From Pseudoclavibacter sp. AY1F1 (GTDB lineage: Bacteria; Actinomycetota; Actinomycetes; Actinomycetales; Microbacteriaceae): a stretch of 64,000 bases of DNA. Position numbers and translations under genes: made by a program. Shown in pieces: positions 18,617 to 26,250 of the stretch. The first letter of the stretch is position 1. Every line of letters begins with the position of its first letter. The stretch is from the NCBI RefSeq assembly GCF_002931075.1, contig NZ_PSTQ01000001.1:1-64000 (forward strand), written 5' to 3'. The notes under the pieces were generated by a model. It was given only the letters and a program-made list of their open reading frames with translations. It had not been told where the DNA came from and did no database searches.

Positions 18617-18999
18617 ACAACGCTGACCGGAAACCGATCAGGCGGACACTGGACATGTCCGGCAACGAGGTCGGACGCGCTCACAGGACCGAGGACTGAC
18701 CGGGACCGGTCGCTGACCGGGCCAAGAGCTGTGGCCGGACACTCGATAAAGCACCGCCAGTGTCCGGCCACGGCCACACGCGACCCGCTCAGCTACGGCC
18801 GGTCATGCGGATAGTCGGGCGCAAGCGTTTTCACGTCGGACGAGTAGCACCCATGCGGCGGTGCGCATGCCTGTAGGCAGAGTTCAGGGCGGCGTTCGTT
18901 CGTAGCCAGCTGTTGTCTTGGAGCGGCTGTTGACCCTTAGGGACTCGCTGTGCGCGAAAATCGTCCAAATTGCACCGCTCAGACTGCTATCGTGACGCC
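18617..18999. other. Non-coding region rich in GACCGG/GTCCGG words, candidate oriT
   Basis: No gene seen. It contains GGACATGTCC (18651-18660), many GACCGG, TGTCCGG and GGCC words between 18620 and 18810, and the long inverted repeat at 18731-18771. Non-coding DNA with inverted repeats next to a relaxase gene is where oriT is usually found. Confidence 0.45.
18731..18771. repeat. 13-bp perfect inverted repeat, candidate oriT hairpin
   Basis: Arms 18731-18743 (GTGGCCGGACACT) and 18759-18771 (AGTGTCCGGCCAC) are perfectly complementary across a 15-base loop containing the A/T-rich CGATAAAG. Relaxases often bind such a hairpin beside nic. It could instead be a terminator for the 59-aa gene, although it lies 115 bases past its stop. 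Confidence 0.5.
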
Positions 19000-20361
19000 A
19001 TGATCCTTCTGAGCTTCACCGTGCGCAACCACAGGAGCATTCGAGATCAGCTCACGCTGGACCTCGTCAAGCCGTCGTTCCGAACTCTGCAGCCCAAGGA
19101 TGGGGACTGGGCGAGCGCTGCCTACCCGGTCGCGGGGATCTTCGGCGGGAACGCAACGGGGAAGTCCGCCTTGCTGGATGCGCTGAAGTATGTGCAGACC
19201 GCCATCCGGTACACCTCCACTCAGTGGCAAGACGAGCCACAAATGCCGCGCCTGCCATTCGCTTTGAATGGCACTGCGAAGACGTCGTCCAGTACCTACG
19301 AACTCGATTTCGTCCACGAGGGTCGGCGACACTTCTACTTCTTCGAAGTGGACGCCCGAGGCATCGTCCGGGAGTCGTTGCAAGACATCCCCACTACTCG
19401 GCGACGCACGCTTTTGGTCCGCACTCGCGACGAAGGCGACGGCGGGAGGGACGTCCGAACTCACAGCACCATCAAGGGTCTCGGAGGAGTGTCAGACCGC
19501 GAACTGGCCCTTAGCCGCGCACACGTGCTCCGCCTTCCCAAACTCTTCGAAATCGCGGCGGACCTGATCGAGCACCTGGACTTCGTCCTTGTGTCAACCA
19601 CGCATCGCGAGGGACGGCTGCGGAGCATCGCCGAGTCCCTCGGGGATGGCGGGATCACCTTCGCTGACCTGGAGGCGCTTCTCCAAGTCGCCGACATCGG
19701 AGTCACGAAGATCGGACTCGAAGAGCGCGAGTACCCCTTCGACGTTCGGGAGCTTTCGAAGGCGATCGCGAAGCTCATGCGGGACCGCAACGGCTCCGCA
19801 GCCGATGAGAATGCAGTTGCCCCAGAAGACGAGGACCAGTCCGCTGACCTCGATGAGGAAGAATCAGAGGCCGTTATCCGGAGCTTGGTCTTCAAGCATC
19901 GAGGAAGCGACCCAGACAGCCGACCGTTCTCGATCAGCGAGGAGAGCGACGGAACCATCGCTTGGCTCGCCATCGCCGTTCCCGCTCTGGAGACACTCCG
20001 GCAGGGCGGCGTCTTGTGCGTCGACGAGATCGACGCAAGCCTGCACCCTCACCTCTTGGATCTCCTCTTGGGTGCGTTCGCGGATCCCCGTATCAACATC
20101 AAGCACGCACAGATCATCTTCACGAGCCATGAATCTTACGTACTCTCCCCACTGAGTGAGACAAACCTCGAGCCCGAACAGGTTTGGTTCACGGACAAGA
20201 GCGCTGACGGCGCAACGGAGCTGTCTTGCCTCGCAGATTTCCCGCGGCACTCAGACGCCAACGTGGCTCGGCGCTACCTGACCGGGCGCTACGGCGGAAC
20301 GCCAAGGCTCTCTCCGTCTGTCTTCACCCGGCTCGTGACGCAAAACTCTACGGACGCGTGA
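19000..20361 (+). CDS. RloA/AbiLi-like AAA15-family ATPase (defence)
   Basis: 453 residues. Walker A is GGNATGKSALL at residues 49-59, right after the N-terminal SFTVRNHRSIRDQLTLDL that is typical of COG1106 ATPases. The C-terminal half carries Walker B VLCVDEIDASLHPHLLDLLL and the switch histidine in FTSHESYVLS. A very acidic insert (about 265-290) precedes the signature region. The next gene, an RloB protein, overlaps its stop (TGATG), so the two are translationally coupled. This pairing matches the RloA/RloB and lactococcal AbiLi/AbiLii abortive-infection pairs. The ATG at 19000 is preferred to upstream starts because it begins the conserved region. Confidence 0.8.
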   Translation: MILLSFTVRNHRSIRDQLTLDLVKPSFRTLQPKDGDWASAAYPVAGIFGGNATGKSALLDALKYVQTAIRYTSTQWQDEPQMPRLPFALNGTAKTSSSTYELDFVHEGRRHFYFFEVDARGIVRESLQDIPTTRRRTLLVRTRDEGDGGRDVRTHSTIKGLGGVSDRELALSRAHVLRLPKLFEIAADLIEHLDFVLVSTTHREGRLRSIAESLGDGGITFADLEALLQVADIGVTKIGLEEREYPFDVRELSKAIAKLMRDRNGSAADENAVAPEDEDQSADLDEEESEAVIRSLVFKHRGSDPDSRPFSISEESDGTIAWLAIAVPALETLRQGGVLCVDEIDASLHPHLLDLLLGAFADPRINIKHAQIIFTSHESYVLSPLSETNLEPEQVWFTDKSADGATELSCLADFPRHSDANVARRYLTGRYGGTPRLSPSVFTRLVTQNSTDA

Positions 20362-20960
20362 TGCCACGTCAACGAGGTGGCTCAACCCAGCGCAAGCCCC
20401 GACCTGGCAGGACCGACGTTCAACGCATCCTCGTGGTCACGGAGGGTACGGCCACCGAACCCGAGTATTTGGAGCAGCTAGCTTCACACCTGCGAAGCCC
20501 GAACACTACAACTCATGTCAAAACGGTCCCCGTGGGACGCGACCCGTTGACCGTCGTTCGGAAATGCATCAAGCTCAAAGAAGAGTTCTCAGATTCAGGC
20601 AAAGCCTACGATCACCACGTCTGTCTCGTAGATGTCGACGAACACCAGACATTAGCGGCCGCGTGCGAGCTCGCTGAGCGGGAGTCGATAGAAATGTACA
20701 TCTGCAACCTCAAGTTTGAGGTTTGGCTCAGATGGCACAAGGAAGACAAGCGCTCCGTCCTGAGTACTCGCCAGCTCGACGCGCTCATGATTCGGCTCGA
20801 ACTCGCCAACGACAAGCGCCTGCTTCCCAAGTTTCCCTTCGAAGGCGTGGATCAAGCTTGCCGCATCGCGAGACAAGTCGACCCAGATCTCGCGTCGCGC
20901 CGGATCGGCCCCAATCCCTCATCAGCGATGCCACTGCTCATCGACCTGATGAAAGGCTAA
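20361..20960 (+). CDS. RloB/AbiLii-like family protein, partner of the ATPase
   Basis: 199 residues; the ATG overlaps the ATPase stop by one base. After a basic N-terminus come the family hallmarks: VVTEGTATEPEYLEQL (about 26-41), an acidic LVDVDEH (about 95-101) and CNLKFEVWLRWHKED (about 117-131), equivalent to the NPxFExWLLLH motif of RloB proteins. RloB is thought to have a TOPRIM-like nuclease fold, which the early Glu and the DxD-type motif would fit. With the ATPase it most likely forms a phage- or plasmid-exclusion system carried as element cargo. The trigger and target are unknown. Confidence 0.8.
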   Translation: MPRQRGGSTQRKPRPGRTDVQRILVVTEGTATEPEYLEQLASHLRSPNTTTHVKTVPVGRDPLTVVRKCIKLKEEFSDSGKAYDHHVCLVDVDEHQTLAAACELAERESIEMYICNLKFEVWLRWHKEDKRSVLSTRQLDALMIRLELANDKRLLPKFPFEGVDQACRIARQVDPDLASRRIGPNPSSAMPLLIDLMKG

Positions 20961-21214
20961 GCCAGCGTTCGAATCGCATGGGCTGATTTTTGCGAGGATT
21001 TTTGGACATGCCAGGACGTGGTAATCCGCGATCCAGTCCATATCGATTCGATGTGCATCGCGCGAATCACATCTGCGTCACCCTCTACGCGGATCTCTAG
21101 TAGTACCGACGCATTCATGACTGGCTCGCTTTCATCCTCATAAACGGACCTATGCCTGATTCTCGCTGAGCTAGACTTTGGCTTCCCCCCACCACCTCGA
21201 AAACTCGAGCGCAC
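20957..21214 (-). CDS. Possible small unknown protein (85 aa), tail-to-tail with rloB
   Basis: The frame gives a plausible alternating hydrophobic stretch (MNASVLLEIRVEGDADVIRA) but the upstream part is low-complexity and no clear ribosome-binding site was found. A shorter version from the internal ATG is equally possible. It overlaps the rloB stop by four bases in convergent orientation. No family recognised. Confidence 0.3.
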   Translation of the reverse strand: MRSSFRGGGGKPKSSSARIRHRSVYEDESEPVMNASVLLEIRVEGDADVIRAMHIESIWTGSRITTSWHVQKSSQKSAHAIRTLA

Positions 21215-21357
21215 GGTGACTACCGCTCCGGGAACATCACCACCTCGGACAGTCAGGCAGCCTCCCCTTGGAGGCGTGGGATCGCTCGGAGCGCAGCGGA
21301 GAGCGATCGCGCGGCAACCCAGCCGCAGGCTGGCTCTCGGGAACCGTGCCCTACGCG

Positions 21358-21774
21358 CTAAGAGCTGGGGTGAGCTCGTTCAAGACCTTGCGTGTCCCAA
21401 GAGACCCCACGGTCGCGTTGCTCGCGCGCGAACTCCGCCCACTCTCGTTCGGGGCGTGCGATCGGCATGCTGCGACGCCACTGACGACGGATCCTGGCCG
21501 ACCCATCATGTCGACGCACAAGCCAAGCGATGAGCAGCACCCAATTGAGAGTGATGATCCCCATCCACCACCACAGGCTCTCCGAGAACGCCATCGTTCC
21601 GGGGCTCTGGATGTACTCGTTCGCCCAGAACCGTGACAAGACGAACGTCGCGATGAGGGACTGGCCGAGCCAGAAGGTGCACAGCCACAGGGCTGTGATG
21701 AGGATGGCGGGCATCCACGCGAACGGGTTGAACAGGACAGCGCTGATACGGAACGGGTAGCGGATCCAAGGCAT
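21358..21774 (-). CDS. Small membrane protein (138 aa, two helices)
   Basis: Two clear membrane segments (about residues 17-45 and 66-86, the second WWWMGIITLNWVLLIAWLV) are followed by an Arg-rich cytoplasmic tail (RRHDGSARIRRQWRRSMPIA). The aromatic-rich N-terminus MPWIRYPFRISAVLFNPF looks genuine. No known family. It stands convergent to the preceding region and divergent from the surface-protein cluster. Confidence 0.6.
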   Translation of the reverse strand: MPWIRYPFRISAVLFNPFAWMPAILITALWLCTFWLGQSLIATFVLSRFWANEYIQSPGTMAFSESLWWWMGIITLNWVLLIAWLVRRHDGSARIRRQWRRSMPIARPEREWAEFAREQRDRGVSWDTQGLERAHPSS

Positions 21775-21902
21775 GTCCGCACGCTAGCGGCGACCACGGA
21801 CATTCGTGAATGGAACTTCCTGAATTCGTGCGCATTTCGTGCGCAAACGGTCGGCTTCTCGTCAATGGGTGGTGAACATGTTCGCTAATCGAGAGGATGC
21901 AC

Positions 21903-22439
21903 ATGCCGTCTACAGGAGGGCTGGCCGCGGCCGCGGCCGCCGTCTGTGGGGCAGGTCTGCTCATACTGACCGCCCCCGTGGCACACGCCACCGCATCAGA
22001 ATCACCGCCCGAATCCAGCATCACCATCGACGCACCCGACCTGGGCACAGACAACCCGCAACCCATCGAGACCACCGACCCAGGCGAGACCACCGACCCT
22101 GAGCCATCCACGGACCCGGTCGAGACCACGGATCCAGTTGAGACGACAGATCCCGTCGAGCCGGCGACGCCCAGCGTGCCCGGAGGCAGCGGGACCGGGT
22201 CATCGCCCATCCTCGCGGTTCCTGAGCAGGCTGCTCCTGCAGGACAGCCCGAGGAGGGCACCTGGAGCGATGACACGGATTCGTCGTCCAGCTCCGAAAC
22301 CGCGGACACGTCGGGATCGGCGTCGCTCGCAAAGACCGGCAGCGACGACACCCTCACGGGCGTCGGTCTCGCCGGACTGCTCGCGGTTGCCGCGGGTGTC
22401 ACCACCAAACTTGTTCGTTCAGCTCGGAGGGAAGCATGA
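21903..22439 (+). CDS. Sortase-anchored surface protein with Thr/Pro/Glu-rich stalk (178 aa)
   Basis: The ATG at 21903 is six bases after GAGAGG; an ATG at 21897 directly abuts it and is less likely. A signal peptide (about 1-30, ending AHATA) precedes a stalk made of repeated ETTDP units (about 48-80) and a Ser-rich stretch. The C-terminus has LAKTG at about 142, a hydrophobic helix and a basic end, the LAxTG signal used by actinobacterial class E sortases. Its stop overlaps the start of the next gene (ATGA). Likely a short cell-wall-anchored partner or pilin-like component of the larger adhesin. Confidence 0.75.
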   Translation: MPSTGGLAAAAAAVCGAGLLILTAPVAHATASESPPESSITIDAPDLGTDNPQPIETTDPGETTDPEPSTDPVETTDPVETTDPVEPATPSVPGGSGTGSSPILAVPEQAAPAGQPEEGTWSDDTDSSSSSETADTSGSASLAKTGSDDTLTGVGLAGLLAVAAGVTTKLVRSARREA

Positions 22440-24208
22440 CAGTCAACATCGGCGCACGTATGCGTGCCATTCTCGCGGGGACAGGAGCCGTCGCAATCGC
22501 GGCAGGTCTCCTCGTCGCATCCGCACCAGCCGCACAGGCGGCAACTCACGGCCACGGCATCCGCGCCGGGGACCGCGGGCACATCGGCTCTTACCTGACC
22601 GAGAGCGGCGAGTACGTGCTCTGTGGTGAGGAAGAGAACGAGGTCTGGCCAGGCGTTGGCGAGAGCGTGCAGGAAGAGACCGTCTCGACCTGGAAGCAGG
22701 CTTCCGGCGACACGCTCGCTCAGGTGAACTGGGCCATCGACCAGTTCGCGAACACCGATGACTACTCCGCAGCTGCCGCGCAGCTGTTCATCTGGTCGGC
22801 CATCGACCCCGGAACGTTCGCCTCCAAGGGTGGCGTGACCGGGTACACCTCCCTCATGGGCGACGCCGGAACCACGGTCGAGCAGTACTTCAACAACATC
22901 ACCGACGCATCCGCAGCGGTCACCGCAGCGACCGCACCCGTCGAAGGATCAGTTGAGTTCGTTGAGGGCTCGACGCCCGCGACCGGCACGGTCACCGCCA
23001 AGGCGACCGGCGCTTCCTCCGGCACGCTGACCCTTACCGGTGCAACGTTCGAGGACGGCAGCTCGAGCAAGACGGTCAACCTGGGCGAGACGTATAAGTA
23101 CACGGCACCTGTCGCCGCTCCCGGTGCATCCACGTCGTTCTCCGGAACAGTTGCGGGCACCGTCAAGGGCTACCCGGCAGAGGTCTCCGTCTGGGGCGTC
23201 GCTGACCGCGGCGACGCACAGAAGACGCTCCTCGGTGCAGGGCCCAAGGAGTTCCCATGGGAGTTCTCGGGTCAGGCGCGCGTAGATGTGCCGCTGCCGC
23301 CCGTCCCGACGATCACGACCAAGGCCATCGCCTCGGTCACGGTTGGTGACGACGCGCACGACGTCGCGATCGTGAAGGGCGAAGTCCAGGCTGGCTCGAA
23401 GATCACGTTCGAAGCGTTCATCCAGAAGAAGGGCGAAAAGCTCGTCTGCGACGACACCAACAAGGTGTTCGACACGAAGAACTCGCCCATCGAGATCTCC
23501 AAGGCCGGTGAGTACACGTCCGGCAAGTACACGACCAAGGAGGTCGGCAACCTCAACTGGATCGAGACGCTGCGCGACCCGTCCGGCAAGGTCATCGGCA
23601 AGGGTGAGTGCGGAACTCCGAACGAAACCACCGTCGTCAAGCCCCTCCCGACCATCACCACCAAGGCCATCCCGTCCGTGACCGTGGGCGACAAGGCGCA
23701 CGACGTCGCAATCGTGACCGGCGAGGTCAAGAAGGGCTCGACCATCACGTTCGAGGCCTTCATCCAGAAGACCGGCGAAAAGCTCGTCTGCGAGGACGCC
23801 AACAAGGTGTTCGACACCAAGGGCTCGCCCATCGAGATCTCCAAGGCTGGCGAGTACACCTCGGAGGAGTACGTGACGGCTACGGTCGGTAACCTCAACT
23901 GGATCGAGACGCTGCGCGACCCGTCCGGCAAGGTCATCGGCAAGGGCGACTGTGGAGCTCCGAACGAGACCACCGTCGTGAACCCGCTCCCGCCCGTGCC
24001 GACCACGCCGCCAGCAGCGACGACGCCTCCTGCGCCGTCGACTCCTCCGGTAGCAACGCCTCCGCTGGCAACGACGGGTGCTGACGGCATGCTCCCGCTC
24101 GGACTCGGCACCGCAGGCGTGCTCCTCGCAGCCGCCGTGGCCCTCCTGATCACGCAGCGCGTCCGCGCAAAGCGTGAGCTCAAGACCACCGAGCAGATCG
24201 CGGAGTAG
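22436..24208 (+). CDS. Large sortase-anchored adhesin with thioester-like N-terminal domain and two tandem repeats
   Basis: 590 residues. Signal peptide about 1-36. The N-terminal domain has Cys63 (EYVLCGEEE) and Gln116 in AAAQLFIW, the spacing and context of Cys-Gln thioester domains that bond covalently to host or neighbour surfaces. Residues 291-404 and 405-518 are two near-identical 114-residue repeats (DNA 23306-23647 and 23648-23989) sharing blocks such as GNLNWIETLRDPSGKVIGKG. A Pro/Thr stalk leads to LATTG at 544, a membrane helix and a basic tail. The ATG overlaps the previous stop. The thioester assignment is inference from motif; surface anchoring is well supported. Confidence 0.8.
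   Translation: MTVNIGARMRAILAGTGAVAIAAGLLVASAPAAQAATHGHGIRAGDRGHIGSYLTESGEYVLCGEEENEVWPGVGESVQEETVSTWKQASGDTLAQVNWAIDQFANTDDYSAAAAQLFIWSAIDPGTFASKGGVTGYTSLMGDAGTTVEQYFNNITDASAAVTAATAPVEGSVEFVEGSTPATGTVTAKATGASSGTLTLTGATFEDGSSSKTVNLGETYKYTAPVAAPGASTSFSGTVAGTVKGYPAEVSVWGVADRGDAQKTLLGAGPKEFPWEFSGQARVDVPLPPVPTITTKAIASVTVGDDAHDVAIVKGEVQAGSKITFEAFIQKKGEKLVCDDTNKVFDTKNSPIEISKAGEYTSGKYTTKEVGNLNWIETLRDPSGKVIGKGECGTPNETTVVKPLPTITTKAIPSVTVGDKAHDVAIVTGEVKKGSTITFEAFIQKTGEKLVCEDANKVFDTKGSPIEISKAGEYTSEEYVTATVGNLNWIETLRDPSGKVIGKGDCGAPNETTVVNPLPPVPTTPPAATTPPAPSTPPVATPPLATTGADGMLPLGLGTAGVLLAAAVALLITQRVRAKRELKTTEQIAE
23306..23989 (+). repeat. Two tandem 342-bp coding repeats in the adhesin
   Basis: Units 23306-23647 and 23648-23989 encode the two 114-residue immunoglobulin-like repeats. 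They are very similar at the DNA level, so unit number may vary by recombination. Confidence 0.85.
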
Positions 24209-24244
24209 CCCACACCAGGTAGCAGCCGCTGCCTGAGCTGCGCG

Positions 24245-24276
24245 ATGGCCCGTACCCACTTCTGGGTGCGGGCCAT
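24245..24276 (+). terminator. Terminator after the adhesin gene
   Basis: ATGGCCCG and ACCCA on the left pair with TGGGT and CGGGCCAT on the right around a short CTTC loop. It lies 36 bases past the adhesin stop and before the sortase-like gene, which has its own ribosome-binding site. Confidence 0.7.
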
Positions 24277-24319
24277 TGCGCACTGACACCGCTTCACGAC
24301 TAGCAGATGAAGGAGTCGC

Positions 24320-24910
24320 ATGCGCACGTCCGCTGCATCCCCAGATCGACTGCCCACGCGCCGGACGCTCCGCCTCGCGCGTCGACGTCGACAGCGCCTC
24401 ACGAACGTCGCCTCGTTGGCCTTGATCGCGATGGGCGCCGCAGCGATCGCCGTGTCCGTCCTCGCCCCGGACCTCACCCAGCAGGCCGTCGGCCAGGTCA
24501 GACACGTGGCGCAGGCCGTGGAGCTCTACGCCGAGAGCACCGATCCGGTGGCCGGTCCCGCGCTGCCGACCGTGCGCCTGGGCGAGCTTGGCCCCGAAGC
24601 GCTCCTGGACGTGTGTGACGGCAGCTTCCCCGAGCTCGAGCAGTACCGGGTGGAAGCCACCCTGCAGCCGGTCTACGCCGCACACAACAACTGCGGTGGC
24701 GACATCGTCCTTCCCTGGCAGCTCGGCACGAACGTCACCGTTCAGCAGCAGGACGGAAGGACCGCAACGTATGTTGTCACCGACGCCCGCGACGTCGCCA
24801 AGCACGGCAGTACCACCGGCGATGTTGTTGGCCTCAGCGGCACGCTCCTGCTCCAGTCCTGCTACTGGGGACAGGACACGATGCGGTTCGTCGCGCTGAC
24901 ACCTGCATAA
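24320..24910 (+). CDS. Membrane-anchored sortase-like protein (196 aa)
   Basis: ATG at 24320 with GAAGGAG upstream. A basic N-terminus leads into one membrane helix (about 30-49), leaving the rest outside. The outer domain has His122 (YAAHNN), a beta-strand pattern LGTNVTVQQQDGRTATYVV, then Cys181 in GTLLLQSCYW and Arg189 in MRFVALTP. The order and spacing match the His-Cys-Arg triad and the TLxTC-type strand of sortases. It is shorter and more divergent than housekeeping sortases. It follows two LAxTG proteins, so I infer a dedicated attachment or processing enzyme for them. Possibly inactive as a classical sortase because the context of the His is unusual. Confidence 0.6.
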   Translation: MRTSAASPDRLPTRRTLRLARRRRQRLTNVASLALIAMGAAAIAVSVLAPDLTQQAVGQVRHVAQAVELYAESTDPVAGPALPTVRLGELGPEALLDVCDGSFPELEQYRVEATLQPVYAAHNNCGGDIVLPWQLGTNVTVQQQDGRTATYVVTDARDVAKHGSTTGDVVGLSGTLLLQSCYWGQDTMRFVALTPA

Positions 24911-24933
24911 GCCCACAACGCCTCCAGACAGCG

Positions 24934-24966
24934 CTGCGCCCCCTTCTCTTTGAGAAGGGGGCGCAG
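24934..24966. terminator. Perfect 15-bp bidirectional terminator
   Basis: Arms 24934-24948 and 24952-24966 around a TTT loop. It lies between the convergent sortase-like gene and the minus-strand 24,983-25,585 gene and probably serves both. Confidence 0.85.
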
Positions 24967-24982
24967 TCGCGTTGGTGGACCG

Positions 24983-25585
24983 CTAGATCTTCGGGGGCTT
25001 CCTCCAACGGGGTGCAGGCTTGGTGTCAACGAGACGCCAGCTCGAAGCGGGGTAGAACCCAGACGGCCACACCACGTCGCGGATCGAGACGCCAAGAGGT
25101 GAGACCGTCTCGTAGACGAGCGCGATCGGCACCTCTCGATGGGCTGCCCGTTCGTTCACCCACACTCCCGGGATCAACTGCGGAGGGTCTGTCACGTCCT
25201 TCAGGAGCTCGACGCGCTCAGCTTCATCGACCTGTTCCCACCCAGCCGTCAGTGCGTCCAGGGCGGCGAGCACCTCGGCTCGCTCGAGCGCCTCGACGGG
25301 GGCCAGGACTGCTTGGTGCGCCTCACGGATCTTCGCGGCCGCGTCCAAAGTCAACTCAGCACGCTCCTGCGCGGATCCCGCAACGTCCAAACGTGCCAAC
25401 TGTTCCCCGACATGCTCCGTGATCGCATGCAAGCGCCCAGCCACCTCCCGCGTCCCCGCTTCCAACTCGCTCGGAGTGCCGAAGCGATGCTGCACTCCGC
25501 GTGCGTCGATCCCCTCGTTGTCCAGGGGTGAGCGCGTCGCCTGGTGCATGCCGGCGTAAAAGGCCGGCGCGGGTGCGTGGGTCAT
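24983..25585 (-). CDS. Unknown element protein (200 aa), last gene of the integrase operon
   Basis: ATG at 25585 with GGAAGGA about nine bases upstream. It overlaps the stop of the preceding gene by four bases (ATGA), so it is read as the third gene after the integrase. The first half is a long amphipathic, coiled-coil-like helix (about 40-125). The second half ends in an aromatic and Pro-rich segment (VVWPSGFYPASSWRLVDTKP). No motif recognised. Confidence 0.65.
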   Translation of the reverse strand: MTHAPAPAFYAGMHQATRSPLDNEGIDARGVQHRFGTPSELEAGTREVAGRLHAITEHVGEQLARLDVAGSAQERAELTLDAAAKIREAHQAVLAPVEALERAEVLAALDALTAGWEQVDEAERVELLKDVTDPPQLIPGVWVNERAAHREVPIALVYETVSPLGVSIRDVVWPSGFYPASSWRLVDTKPAPRWRKPPKI

Positions 25586-26250
25586 GGTCGTTGTCCTTCC
25601 GTTGTGAGGGTGTAGATCTCGAACGCTTGTCGGCCACCGCTCGCCCCTGGATACACATCCGTGAACTGGTCGCCTTGCCGAACGTCCAAGGTCTCGAACA
25701 CCCACCGCCAGAACTGAGCGGGCTTGTGCATCGTGGCTTGCTGCCGGTCCAGGCGTCGTGTGTTCAGGCGCACCGGTGGAACCTCGCCCGACATCGCGGG
25801 CGGCGTGCTTCCGAACAGGACAGCGTCCACCGCGTCCGCGTTCCCCGGACGATGAATCGGGCCGAGCCGTGCGCCTGGACATAGCTCAAGGGCGGCGGGG
25901 GCGACTGACCAGCGAAGAGCCAACGCCCACGCCTCAAACATGCCGAGCTCGTGTACGAGAGCGGCGAGACCGGATTCGCCGCTGTGCAGCGCCCTCACCG
26001 TATCCGTGCGACCGTCGCGGCGTTCGCTCGCAAGTTCTGCGAAGCCGAAGGAAACCGGATTTCCTGCGCTGCGGGCCGGGGCACATCCGATGCTCGCGCG
26101 GTAACGGGAGAGCGGCTTCCGACATGCAGCCGAGCACGCCCGTGCGTCCGATCGCATCGATACGGGTATGGGGAAGCGGCACCAGACACAGGTCCGACCC
26201 TGGACGAGCATGACCTCCGGAACACGTCGAGCTCGATTCTCAACCCTCAT
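25582..26250 (-). CDS. Zinc-ribbon protein with degenerate phage-type DNA methylase-like C-terminus (222 aa)
   Basis: ATG at 26250 overlaps the integrase stop (ATGA). Near the N-terminus two CxxC/CxxxC pairs (TCVWCRFPIP and ACSAACRKP) form a likely zinc ribbon. The C-terminal segment KPAQFWRWVFETLDVRQGDQ followed by FTDVYPGASGGRQAFE resembles the KP-W-(hydrophobic)-GD-DLFPGSG block of small phage DNA methylases. The full catalytic motif is not visible, so activity is doubtful. Translational coupling to the integrase suggests a role near excision or integration control, but that rests only on position. Confidence 0.55.
   Translation of the reverse strand: MRVENRARRVPEVMLVQGRTCVWCRFPIPVSMRSDARACSAACRKPLSRYRASIGCAPARSAGNPVSFGFAELASERRDGRTDTVRALHSGESGLAALVHELGMFEAWALALRWSVAPAALELCPGARLGPIHRPGNADAVDAVLFGSTPPAMSGEVPPVRLNTRRLDRQQATMHKPAQFWRWVFETLDVRQGDQFTDVYPGASGGRQAFEIYTLTTEGQRP

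Noticed and set aside
23306-23989. CRISPR-like or satellite repeats
   Set aside because: The two long repeats are in frame and encode protein domains; no CRISPR-type spacing occurs anywhere in the window.
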